From an uncultured Oxalobacteraceae bacterium (GTDB lineage: Bacteria; Pseudomonadota; Gammaproteobacteria; Burkholderiales; Burkholderiaceae), in the NCBI GenBank assembly GCA_946478765.1, contig CAMLDH010000062.1, positions 1 through 15,745 on the forward strand: a stretch of DNA of 15,745 nucleotides, read 5' to 3'. Position numbers and translations under genes: made by a program. Positions 1-6,129 of this stretch are shown here, piece after piece. A model generated the notes under the pieces. That model saw only the letters and a list, made by a program, of their open reading frames with translations, did not search any database and was not told the DNA's origin. Numbering within the stretch: position 1 is the stretch's first letter; each line of letters opens with the position of its first letter.

Positions 1-294
1 GCCGCCGCTTCGAAAAAATTGCACCTGCAGACCGGCAATCGCACCGGACTGTCGCAACTCTTTGGCGCGAGCTGGCAGTGGACCAGCAGCAGCTATGCGC
101 CTTATCCGGGTTATGCCGCCGAGGAAGGCGCGCTCGGTGAATACAACGGCAAATTCATGGTCAACCAGTACGTGCTGCGCGGCGCATCGTGCGTCACGCC
201 TGCCGGGCATTCGCGCGCCACTTATCGCAACTTCTTTCCCGCTACCGCACGCTGGCAATTCACGGGCATCCGGCTCGCCAGGTCGTATTCATAA
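1..294 (+). CDS. egtB: Ergothioneine biosynthesis protein EgtB, C-terminal part (5' end outside window)
   Basis: Reading frame 1 is open from the first base to TAA at 292-294 and gives the last 97 residues of a protein. The pattern is that of the C-terminal formylglycine-generating-enzyme-like (sulfatase-modifying factor) domain of EgtB: a W-Q-W-T-S-S segment, then [16 protein letters not shown], then [20 protein letters not shown] up to the end. EgtB is the non-haem iron sulfoxide synthase that joins trimethylhistidine (hercynine) to a thiol donor in ergothioneine synthesis. The iron-binding DinB-like N-terminal half would lie upstream of the window. The ergothioneine methyltransferase egtD is usually next to egtB; the methyltransferase gene following here is of a different family. 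The family call is firm from the motif; which thiol donor is used cannot be told from this fragment. Confidence 0.88.
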   Translation, partial: AAASKKLHLQTGNRTGLSQLFGASWQWTSSSYAPYPGYAAEEGALGEYNGKFMVNQYVLRGASCVTPAGHSRATYRNFFPATARWQFTGIRLARSYS

Positions 295-362
295 GAAACC
301 CGGAACACAAACCCGATTTGAGGGAAAATAGCGGCTGCCATGCAATCGAGGACGTAGCACAG

Positions 363-1199
363 ATGAATCAGACGCCAGAAATCCGACCCGGCCAATCGGT
401 GGAGTTGCTCAAGGAGCTGCACATCCTGACCCGCGACGGGAAGATGAACCAGGACAGCCGACGCAAGCTCAAGCAGGTGTACCACCTCTATCACTTCATC
501 GAACCGCTGCTGCAAGAAATCCAGCGCGACCATGCCGATATTCAATTGGTCGACCATGGCGCGGGCAAATCGTATCTCGGCTTCATCCTGTATGACCTGT
601 TTTTCAAGACGCGCAACGATGGCTCTCGCATTTACGGCATTGAGACGCGCGATGAATTGGTGAAAAAATCGCAAGAATTGGCGCAAAGGCTGAATTTTCC
701 CGGCATGTCCTTCCTGAACCTGTCGGTTGCCGAGTCGATCGAATCCGGACAGTTGCCGGAGAAGGTCGATGTGGTGACGGCGCTGCATGCCTGCAATACC
801 GCCACCGACGACGCGATTCATTTTGCGCTGAAAAAGCAGGCGAAATTCATGGTGCTGGTACCGTGCTGCCAGGCCGAAGTGGCTTCGGTTTTACGGAAAA
901 ACAAGGGCAAGGTACTGGCGCAAAACGCATTGACCGAAATCTGGCGTCACCCGTTGCACACGCGCGAGTTCGGCAGCCAGGTCACCAATGTGCTGCGATG
1001 CCTGCAGCTTGAGGCACACGGCTATCAGGTCAATGTGACCGAACTGGTGGGCTGGGAACATTCGATGAAAAACGAACTGATTATCGCCAGTTATAAGGAT
1101 TTGCCTCGCCGACGTCCGGCCGAGCGTTTGCACGAAGTGCTGCATACGCTTGGGCTGGAAGAGATGGGCGGGCGCTTCTTTGCCGAGGCGCTGCAGTAA
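363..1199 (+). CDS. Class I SAM-dependent methyltransferase, Methyltransf_32-like
   Basis: A 278-residue protein. The SAM-binding glycine-rich loop is visible as VDHGAGKSYLG (D64, G66, G68), followed by an acidic strand (IYGIETRDE), the HACNTATDDAI segment around residues 145-155 and VPCCQ near 166-170. That set is typical of the PF13679 methyltransferase group. The substrate is unknown. The frame is open upstream to 189, inside egtB, but that extension has no family character, and ATG 363 is preceded by a GAGGA purine stretch about 10 bases upstream, so I use 363. It lies 68 bases after egtB on the same strand, so co-transcription is possible. Its last 59 codons recur at 4260-4436 as a diverged partial copy. 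It is not EgtD, which has a different fold signature and length (about 320 residues). Confidence 0.82.
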   Translation: MNQTPEIRPGQSVELLKELHILTRDGKMNQDSRRKLKQVYHLYHFIEPLLQEIQRDHADIQLVDHGAGKSYLGFILYDLFFKTRNDGSRIYGIETRDELVKKSQELAQRLNFPGMSFLNLSVAESIESGQLPEKVDVVTALHACNTATDDAIHFALKKQAKFMVLVPCCQAEVASVLRKNKGKVLAQNALTEIWRHPLHTREFGSQVTNVLRCLQLEAHGYQVNVTELVGWEHSMKNELIIASYKDLPRRRPAERLHEVLHTLGLEEMGGRFFAEALQ

Positions 1200-1229
1200 T
1201 GTGCGTCTGAAAAGAAGGCATGGTGCTCC

Positions 1230-1406
1230 ACGCGCGTAAGGTAGGGTGCGCCCCGCGCACCGGTGCTCTTAAGGCCAATTGAACACCCAATTCATGTTTT
1301 ACCGGATTGTGATGGCTACCTTATTGTTGAGCGTAAATTGCTTGAGTTTCATGCGGCGCAATACGCTTCGCTATTGACGCCCTACTGGATGCGCCTTACC
1401 GCGTTA
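1230..1406. repeat. REP/MITE-like element, copy 1
   Basis: Begins about 30 bases after the methyltransferase stop. The left end reads ACGCGCGTAAG (1230-1240), the right end CTTACCGCGT (1395-1404) followed by TA, so the ends are near-inverted repeats. Inside are a 7-bp perfect hairpin GGTGCGC-CCC-GCGCACC (1245-1261) and the palindromic core at 1351-1383 (ATGCGGCGCAATACG...CTATTGACGCCCT). Positions 1270-1385 match 7546-7661 with 4 mismatches in 116 bases. The same core recurs at 2961, 3105, 3969, 4113, 7429 and 7627. I found no open reading frame of interest in it. REP-type extragenic palindrome cluster or small non-autonomous element; the mobilising enzyme is not in the window. Confidence 0.6.
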
Positions 1407-1408
1407 CC

Positions 1409-1534
1409 GAGTTGTGGAAGCAGGCGAAGTATTTTTGGCGAAAGTTCGTGCGCCTTACGGGCGACGATTTGATCGAGGAAGTGCGTTCCATAATGAAAAA
1501 TTACGGAACGAAATTCACAATAAATTTTGGGTGA
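1409..1534 (+). pseudogene. Possible 3' fragment of an unidentified gene
   Basis: This frame is open to TGA 1532-1534 and gives ELWKQAKYFWRKFVRLTGDD and then 21 more residues ending in NFG. It has no start codon of its own: the open frame runs back to a stop at 1343-1345 through the repeat core. The first 20 residues recall the start of small YbdD/DUF466 proteins (a K-F-x-x-LTGDD pattern); the rest does not. An inverted repeat CGTTCC (1484-1489)/GGAACG (1505-1510) lies within it. It may be a gene remnant cut by the repeat element, or chance. Confidence 0.22.
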
Positions 1535-1544
1535 TTACTTAACC

Positions 1545-2192
1545 TTACCCGTTAGTCGTTGCATCGTTCGGCGTCTCCAGCCTCTCGATGATAGGTGAGA
1601 TCTTCTTCGCTACGGATAATGGGATGGTTTGGGATACCAGGAACAGTGCAAAGAAGAAGAACACGATCCCAAGCGCCATCAAACTGAGTAGTTGCTGAAG
1701 TGTTACGCCCTTGATGGCGCTTGGAAGCATGAAGAGCGCGATGGCAAGGAAGGCCATGGTGATGGCGAAGAACCAGTTAAATGCTGACTCAATCCTATCT
1801 GACGTACCTATGACAATAGACAGCCTTCCGCCCTTCATGCGAAGGTGCGGCTTTGCTTTTTTTGCAAGCTGGGAGGTTTGGATTTCGCCAGCTGATCGGT
1901 CGACTATGTCTTTGAGCTTCTCTCGAAGGTGGCGATCAGCGGGGATTCCGGTCACTTTCTTGAAGAGAAGGTAATTAAGTTCCTCTTCAAGGAACGAGCG
2001 AGCGGCTCCGGCAACAGCTTCGACTTGGAGTGCCCCTTTTACGAATTCTTCTCGTCGTGATTCCCGACGTTCAAGGAATTCGAGAATAGGGCGGAGATTT
2101 GCTATGACGGCGACCGCGACAAGCAAGAAGACAATGCCCCAGCTTCCCGACTCGAGGGCCTTGAGCAGCGGATCAAGCAGCTTTTCGATCAT
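1545..2192 (-). CDS. Hypothetical integral membrane protein (cassette gene)
   Basis: A 215-residue protein that I do not recognise. Three hydrophobic segments are evident: one near the N-terminus (WGIVFLLVAVAVIANL, about residues 18-33) and two close together in the C-terminal third (WFFAITMAFLAIALFML and LLSLMALGIVFFFFALFLV). Between them is a charged, probably cytosolic region of about 90 residues with E/R-rich helices. The frame extends upstream to 2237, but those 15 codons would lie inside the attC-like site 2205-2266. ATG 2192 is 12 bases after the R' box GTTAGCC, which is where a cassette gene should start, so I use it. No recognisable attC follows the stop; the array seems to end here, next to the gene fragment and repeat at 1230-1534. 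Function unknown. Confidence 0.7.
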   Translation of the reverse strand: MIEKLLDPLLKALESGSWGIVFLLVAVAVIANLRPILEFLERRESRREEFVKGALQVEAVAGAARSFLEEELNYLLFKKVTGIPADRHLREKLKDIVDRSAGEIQTSQLAKKAKPHLRMKGGRLSIVIGTSDRIESAFNWFFAITMAFLAIALFMLPSAIKGVTLQQLLSLMALGIVFFFFALFLVSQTIPLSVAKKISPIIERLETPNDATTNG

Positions 2193-2204
2193 GGTGGTTC
2201 CGAC

Positions 2205-2266
2205 GGCTAACGGCGAGTTGAGCGTCTCGCGCAGCAAGTGCGTTCCAACGCATAGTAGAGTTAATT
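2205..2266 (-). other. Putative attC site between lipoprotein copy 1 and the membrane-protein cassette
   Basis: On the - strand the R' box GTTAGCC lies at 2205-2211 and an imperfect R''-like box AATTAAC at 2260-2266, overlapping the TAA stop of lipoprotein copy 1. GTTG and CAAC arms flank the centre. At 62 bases, the length fits a short attC. The R' box and its position before the next start are convincing; the R'' box departs from RYYYAAC. Confidence 0.58.
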
Positions 2267-2851
2267 TTTCCCAAGCTCAAAAAGCCGCTTTTCCAAAGGG
2301 CCTTTTTCCAATCCTGGAACTGTTTTCAAAAATAACGCTCGGTCATTTTCATAGTTGTCACGAACTGAGAGCCCTTGCACCTCTACCCCGGAATAGAATC
2401 CACCTTTGTCATCCACAACTAAGTCTCCAGAATAGGTTGCTTTACCGGGCAGAATCTCAAAGCTAACCGTGCGCGGGTTGGAGCGACTCATGTCCACATA
2501 CGCATAACCGACAACGACGCCAGCACGAAATTTGAAGTCCGTGATTTGATACTTCCCAGCTGGAAGTTCAATCATGACCAACTTTCCAAATCTCCCCGGC
2601 AGGTTACTCCTCAGGCCCGGCGTAAATGGATTGGTATCGAACGTAATCGACTGCGTAGAACCAGTATTTATATTTGTGAAATGTACCGATGGCAGCGTAC
2701 TAGTCTTCCGAGTCAGGGTAATAGTCGCAACCATCAATCCCTTATCATTATTATTCGTAACTTCATATTCTGAACCGACATTCCGCGTCCCGGCACAACC
2801 GGAAAGGAGACAGAGCAAAGCAACACACCACCAAATCATAAATTTCTTCAT
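2261..2851 (-). CDS. Hypothetical lipoprotein, copy 1
   Basis: A 196-residue protein starting with a classic lipoprotein signal peptide: MKK, a hydrophobic stretch, then the lipobox LLSGC with the lipidated cysteine at 19. The mature part is polar and predicted beta-rich, with ELPAGKYQI and a later VSFEILPGKATYSGDL segment, a pattern common in periplasm-facing lipoproteins of unknown function. I do not recognise the family. The stop TAA lies inside the R''-like box of the following attC-like site, as cassette genes often do. A GTTAGAG box (2875-2881) 24 bases upstream of the start could be a degenerate R'. A six-codon ORF (2868-2848) overlaps the start codon as ATGA. Copy 2 (3263-3859) is identical except for two extra C-terminal residues. 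Confidence 0.75.
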   Translation of the reverse strand: MKKFMIWWCVALLCLLSGCAGTRNVGSEYEVTNNNDKGLMVATITLTRKTSTLPSVHFTNINTGSTQSITFDTNPFTPGLRSNLPGRFGKLVMIELPAGKYQITDFKFRAGVVVGYAYVDMSRSNPRTVSFEILPGKATYSGDLVVDDKGGFYSGVEVQGLSVRDNYENDRALFLKTVPGLEKGPLEKRLFELGKN

Positions 2852-2937
2852 TTTTCCAGCACCTTCATAATTGACTCTAACGTGATTTAATTTTCATGTC
2901 CGGAATATACCCGATAAACAGAACACGACAAACGAAG

Positions 2938-3253
2938 ACGCGGTAAGGTGCAAAAGGTAAGGCGTCAATAGCGCAGCGTATTGCGCCGCATGTCATTCGA
3001 GAAAACCTCAATGCGACAAACGTACCGGCGCATTTCATTCTGTGCGTTTCATGTGATGCGAACTATCCTTCGCCCTAATGCCGACATCGATTATTGGATG
3101 TTGCATGCGGCGCAATACGCTGCGCTATTGACGCCCTACCATGTGCGCCTTACGGCCTTTACCGAGTGCGCCTTATCGAGTTATGGCCTTGTGGGTGAAT
3201 GTTGGGCTTCGCAAGCTCAGCGCCAACCTACGTTAGCCCGACTTACTGCGTTA
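2938..3253. repeat. REP/MITE-like element, copy 2
   Basis: The left end ACGCGGTAAG (2938-2947) pairs with the right end CTTACTGCGT (3242-3251), with one mismatch. Two inverted cores, 2961-2992 and 3105-3137, carry the GGCGTCAATAGCG...GCGCCGCAT palindrome in opposite orientation. A third hairpin unit, GTTGGGCTTCGCAAGCTCAGC, lies near the right end (about 3199-3219). I see no gene. It lies upstream of lipoprotein copy 1 and downstream of copy 2. Confidence 0.6.
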
Positions 3254-3262
3254 ACCTTATTC

Positions 3263-3859
3263 TTATAGTTGATTTTTCCCAAGCTCAAAAAGCCGCTTTT
3301 CCAAAGGGCCTTTTTCCAATCCTGGAACTGTTTTCAAAAATAACGCTCGGTCATTTTCATAGTTGTCACGAACTGAGAGCCCTTGCACCTCTACCCCGGA
3401 ATAGAATCCACCTTTGTCATCCACAACTAAGTCTCCAGAATAGGTTGCTTTACCGGGCAGAATCTCAAAGCTAACCGTGCGCGGGTTGGAGCGACTCATG
3501 TCCACATACGCATAACCGACAACGACGCCAGCACGAAATTTGAAGTCCGTGATTTGATACTTCCCAGCTGGAAGTTCAATCATGACCAACTTTCCAAATC
3601 TCCCCGGCAGGTTACTCCTCAGGCCCGGCGTAAATGGATTGGTATCGAACGTAATCGACTGCGTAGAACCAGTATTTATATTTGTGAAATGTACCGATGG
3701 CAGCGTACTAGTCTTCCGAGTCAGGGTAATAGTCGCAACCATCAATCCCTTATCATTATTATTCGTAACTTCATATTCTGAACCGACATTCCGCGTCCCG
3801 GCACAACCGGAAAGGAGACAGAGCAAAGCAACACACCACCAAATCATAAATTTCTTCAT
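3263..3859 (-). CDS. Hypothetical lipoprotein, copy 2
   Basis: A 198-residue protein, identical over 196 residues to the lipoprotein at 2261-2851, with the same signal peptide and lipobox (LLSGC, Cys19). Homology between the two copies ends at the last codons: copy 1 stops at the asparagine, whereas here one base differs, the frame reads on through Gln-Leu, and TAA follows at 3263-3265. The downstream attC arm seen after copy 1 is missing, so this copy has lost its cassette recombination site. Both coding sequences look intact and could be expressed. No family is recognised. The function is presumably envelope-related, inferred only from the lipidation signal. Confidence 0.72.
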   Translation of the reverse strand: MKKFMIWWCVALLCLLSGCAGTRNVGSEYEVTNNNDKGLMVATITLTRKTSTLPSVHFTNINTGSTQSITFDTNPFTPGLRSNLPGRFGKLVMIELPAGKYQITDFKFRAGVVVGYAYVDMSRSNPRTVSFEILPGKATYSGDLVVDDKGGFYSGVEVQGLSVRDNYENDRALFLKTVPGLEKGPLEKRLFELGKNQL

Positions 3860-3945
3860 TTTTCCAGCACCTTCATAATTGACTCTAACGTGATTTAATT
3901 TTCATGTCCGGAATATACCCGATAAACAGAACACGACAAACGAAG

Positions 3946-4261
3946 ACGCGGTAAGGTGCAAAAGGTAAGGCGTCAATAGCGCAGCGTATTGCGCCGCATG
4001 TCATTCGAGAAAACCTCAATGCGACAAACGTACCGGCGCATTTCATTCTGTGCGTTTCATGTGATGCGAACTATCCTTCGCCCTAATGCCGACATCGATT
4101 ATTGGATGTTGCATGCGGCGCAATACGCTGCGCTATTGACGCCCTACCATGTGCGCCTTACGGCCTTTACCGAGTGCGCCTTATCGAGTTATGGCCTTGT
4201 GGGTGAATGTTGGGCTTCGCAAGCTCAGCACCAACCTACGTTAGCCCGACTTACCGCGTTA
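3946..4261. repeat. REP/MITE-like element, copy 3
   Basis: Duplicate of copy 2 at offset 1008, with perfect 10-bp inverted ends ACGCGGTAAG (3946-3955) and CTTACCGCGT (4250-4259). Cores are at 3969-4000 and 4113-4145. Its right end (TA at 4260-4261) meets the methyltransferase 3' fragment directly. Confidence 0.6.
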
Positions 4262-4436
4262 TCAGGTCAATGTGACTGAACTGGTGGGCTGGGAACACTC
4301 GATGAAAAACGAATTGATCATCGCCAGCTACAAGGATTTGCCGCGCCGACGCCCGACCGAGCGTTTGCATGAAGTGCTGCATACGCTTGGGCTGGAAGAG
4401 ATGGGGGAGCGCTTCTTTGCCGAGGTGCCGCAGTAA
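4260..4436 (+). pseudogene. 3' fragment of a second methyltransferase gene copy
   Basis: This stretch reads YQVNVTELVGWEHSMKNELI and on to TAA at 4434-4436. It corresponds to the last 59 codons (stop included) of the methyltransferase gene ending at 1199. Comparing codon by codon I count 14 differences in 177 bases (92% identity): 10 synonymous and 4 changing the residue (A to T, G to E, A to V, L to P). It has no 5' part or start. The left boundary coincides with the end of repeat copy 3, the right boundary with the truncated attC at 4438. The mostly silent divergence means that for most of their separation both sequences evolved as functional genes, so the fragment likely came from a related strain's gene, not from a recent local duplication. 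Confidence 0.9.
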
Positions 4437-4437
4437 T

Positions 4438-4451
4438 TGGAAGGGTTAGAT
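4438..4451 (-). other. Truncated attC remnant
   Basis: On the - strand the R'' box ATCTAAC (4445-4451) follows the stop of the upstream gene by one base and continues CCTTCCA, exactly as in the attC at 5256-5333. The sequence then stops resembling attC and becomes the methyltransferase fragment, so the rest of the site is lost. Confidence 0.75.
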
Positions 4452-4452
4452 T

Positions 4453-5271
4453 TCATTCGAGGATGAGCAACTCGGCATCAAAGAATGTGCGCGCCATATA
4501 GCCAATTGATTCAACCGGCGAACGTTCATCGACGATCTTTCTCAACCCGGGAATGTCGATTGACTTCGCGCGATTTCGAATTCGCTTCTCTCCCTTTGCA
4601 AGGGCATCCAGCATTCGTTGAGAAATGTCCCGCAAGCCAGACTCTCCAAGGGCGCGTGATCTTTTCTTTCGCTGATTCAGCACTGAATCCAGCCCCTGGC
4701 TAAGACTGAATTTGAGAACTTCTCTGGCCTTGTCGGAGCAGCGATAGCCCATCGCCGCACCACGCTCGAACACGACATAGTGTTCGTCGTCGTCTGGCAT
4801 CGGCCCTATTGCTTGAGGTGAGTAGGCGGCAGAGTTGAGAACAACCGTGCGACTGAGGTAGAACGAGTTGAGTTCCGCGGGTAGATGGAATTCGGGTGCA
4901 ATGTAGAAGACGGTCTCTCCAGATGCTTCAAGATCGAGAAGCAATCTGTGCTGATCTGAGTGCTTCGCTGGGCGGATGTGCATTCGGTAATACGGGACAC
5001 CCAGCAGGCCATTCTTATGTTCTTTGGAGTTAGTGCGTTCGAGCTGGTCGCTGAGCTTGAACTGCAGGAAAACTGGCCTGCCTGAAATCGGGATGTGCAC
5101 GTCGTATCCACCGCCAGGCTGACCTTCATCGTAGAGCGACGGAAACATGGGTGCCGCGATAAGAGATGCTCGATGCAGAGAAACCAACTCTTCTGTCACT
5201 GCGTAGCCATATGAGAATTCTGAAAAGTCTGGTTTCATACCTGGGCGCAAGTGAAATCTAACGTTTGACAT
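4453..5271 (-). CDS. Hypothetical protein with possible PD-(D/E)XK-like nuclease core (cassette gene)
   Basis: A 272-residue soluble protein. I do not recognise a named family. The N-terminal third has the spacing of a restriction-endonuclease-like core: E27/E28 in a helix, then GGGYDV (D57), then VFLQFK (Q70, K72), that is E...D...QxK. A conserved-looking HSDQHRLLLDLE segment and FYIAPEFH follow, then a basic C-terminal helical region (residues 200-240). The nuclease idea is inference from this pattern only. The ATG at 5271 lies inside the attC of the preceding cassette, so the first five residues (MSNVR) are encoded by attC bases; the first ATG inside the cassette proper is 5238 (residue 12). 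Neither has a clear Shine-Dalgarno sequence. Cassette context fits an accessory, possibly defence, role. Confidence 0.72.
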   Translation of the reverse strand: MSNVRFHLRPGMKPDFSEFSYGYAVTEELVSLHRASLIAAPMFPSLYDEGQPGGGYDVHIPISGRPVFLQFKLSDQLERTNSKEHKNGLLGVPYYRMHIRPAKHSDQHRLLLDLEASGETVFYIAPEFHLPAELNSFYLSRTVVLNSAAYSPQAIGPMPDDDEHYVVFERGAAMGYRCSDKAREVLKFSLSQGLDSVLNQRKKRSRALGESGLRDISQRMLDALAKGEKRIRNRAKSIDIPGLRKIVDERSPVESIGYMARTFFDAELLILE

Positions 5272-5333
5272 GAGGGGCGGGCGACAGCAGGTGAAGCCTG
5301 ATGTTGCACGTCCCCTTGATGGAAGGGTTAGCC
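5256..5333 (-). other. attC site (78 bp) of the putAbiC-like cassette
   Basis: On the - strand R'' is GGCTAAC (5327-5333) and R' is GTTAGAT (5256-5262). The R'' side continues CCTTCCATCAAGGGGACG; the R' side is preceded by CCCCTCATGTCAAAC, giving paired arms (AGGGG/CCCCT) around a variable centre. This is a very typical environmental-cassette attC. Confidence 0.93.
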
Positions 5334-5357
5334 GTCTTCGGTGCGGGCATGGAATGT

Positions 5358-6068
5358 CTAGTGGTGCTGATCGCTGACAGTGGCAAAAAACTGCCTGCTG
5401 TCCGCGGGAACGCAGCCAACGTCTTCGAGCATATGCAGTAGACGATAGACTTTGTTGGCGTAGTACACGACCACTGGTGCGTACGATCCCGTGTGAAAGC
5501 GCGAAAGCTGCTCTAGGAATCCACGCATCTCGGCAACAAGCTGCGCGATCTCGCGGATAAGCGCCTCAACGACAGAGCCTTGTGACTGAGCGAGCTGGAC
5601 GAAATGCGTGTAGGACGCCGACTCTCCAGCGCTCATTGCGAGCCGTTCGGACTCGGCCACCATGAGGGCGACAGTAACGATTGGGTCTGAGTTAGGTGAT
5701 GACACCTCTGTTTGGAGCAGTTGGCCGAGCCGGAGATCAATGTCTTTGATGACATGCAGGAGTTCTTGACTGAGGCGATCGTTGGTGAGATCTTCAAGTT
5801 GCTTTCGAGCTAGCTCCGACTGGGTTGCCAGGTGGCCAGCCGCCCGATGAAATTCCTCCTTCTGAAGAGTGATGGACCACAGAAGCGCGAGGAACGCCAG
5901 CATTGCGAACAACGGATTCAGCAGACCGCCAAAGTAGTCGCCGAACGCACCCCAAAGCGTTTGCGTATCCGTTGGGGTGGCACCGAACGTCAAAGTGTAG
6001 GCTGAGACGACGCCGGTAATCAGTACCACTGCAATTGCTGCAGCCGCGATGATGATTCGTGTGTTCAT
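5358..6068 (-). CDS. putAbiC-like membrane protein (putative phage abortive-infection family), cassette gene
   Basis: A 236-residue protein with two N-terminal transmembrane helices: residues about 4-26 (IIIAAAAIAVVLITGVVSAY) and about 50-68 (LLNPLFAMLAFLALLWSITL). Between and into the second helix runs WGAFGDYFGGLLNP, the signature region of the putative abortive-infection membrane proteins annotated as putAbiC (PF16872-like). A long helical, partly coiled-coil cytosolic part follows (residues 69-236) with no enzyme motif visible. Family members are frequent in accessory DNA; the phage-defence role is an annotation tradition, not shown here. The ATG is 4 bases after the R' box GTTAGTC of the preceding attC, as expected for a cassette gene, and leaves little room for a ribosome-binding site. 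TAG at 5358-5360 is 24 bases from its own attC. Confidence 0.72.
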   Translation of the reverse strand: MNTRIIIAAAAIAVVLITGVVSAYTLTFGATPTDTQTLWGAFGDYFGGLLNPLFAMLAFLALLWSITLQKEEFHRAAGHLATQSELARKQLEDLTNDRLSQELLHVIKDIDLRLGQLLQTEVSSPNSDPIVTVALMVAESERLAMSAGESASYTHFVQLAQSQGSVVEALIREIAQLVAEMRGFLEQLSRFHTGSYAPVVVYYANKVYRLLHMLEDVGCVPADSRQFFATVSDQHH

Positions 6069-6072
6069 AGAC

Positions 6073-6129
6073 GACTAACGCAGAGTTAACCGGCGCGTTT
6101 GCGCGTCAGTGTTGGGCGACTTGTTATGC
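6073..6129 (-). other. attC site (57 bp) of the sseB cassette
   Basis: On the - strand R'' is GCATAAC (6123-6129, containing the sseB stop codon TAA) and R' is GTTAGTC (6073-6079). The centre holds GACGCGCAAACGCGCC, an inverted repeat. Length and layout are those of a short attC. Confidence 0.9.

Larger units (their letters stand above)
2264..4261. repeat. Tandem direct duplication of ~990 bp (lipoprotein gene plus repeat element)
   Basis: 2264-3253 and 3272-4261 match at a constant offset of 1008 bases. The only differences I see are at 3222/4230 (G/A) and 3247/4255 (T/C). Each unit holds the lipoprotein gene and a complete copy of the inverted-repeat element. The units are separated by 18 bases (3254-3271). 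Such near-identity implies a very recent duplication or, less likely, an assembly artefact. Confidence 0.93.

Noticed and set aside
189..362. N-terminal extension of the methyltransferase starting inside egtB
   Set aside because: It overlaps egtB by over 100 bases, reads as non-family sequence, and a purine-rich ribosome-binding stretch precedes ATG 363.
363..1199. The methyltransferase as EgtD
   Set aside because: It lacks the EgtD length and motifs and shows the HACNTATDDAI and VPCC features of another methyltransferase group, despite lying next to egtB.
2961..3137. The palindromic cores as additional attC sites
   Set aside because: They lack paired RYYYAAC/GTTRRRY boxes and occur in both orientations, unlike the true attC sites, which all face the same way.
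2961..4145. The palindromic cores as CRISPR repeats
   Set aside because: Copies are few, alternate in orientation and are unevenly spaced, with no uniform spacers and no cas genes; they fit REP-type elements.
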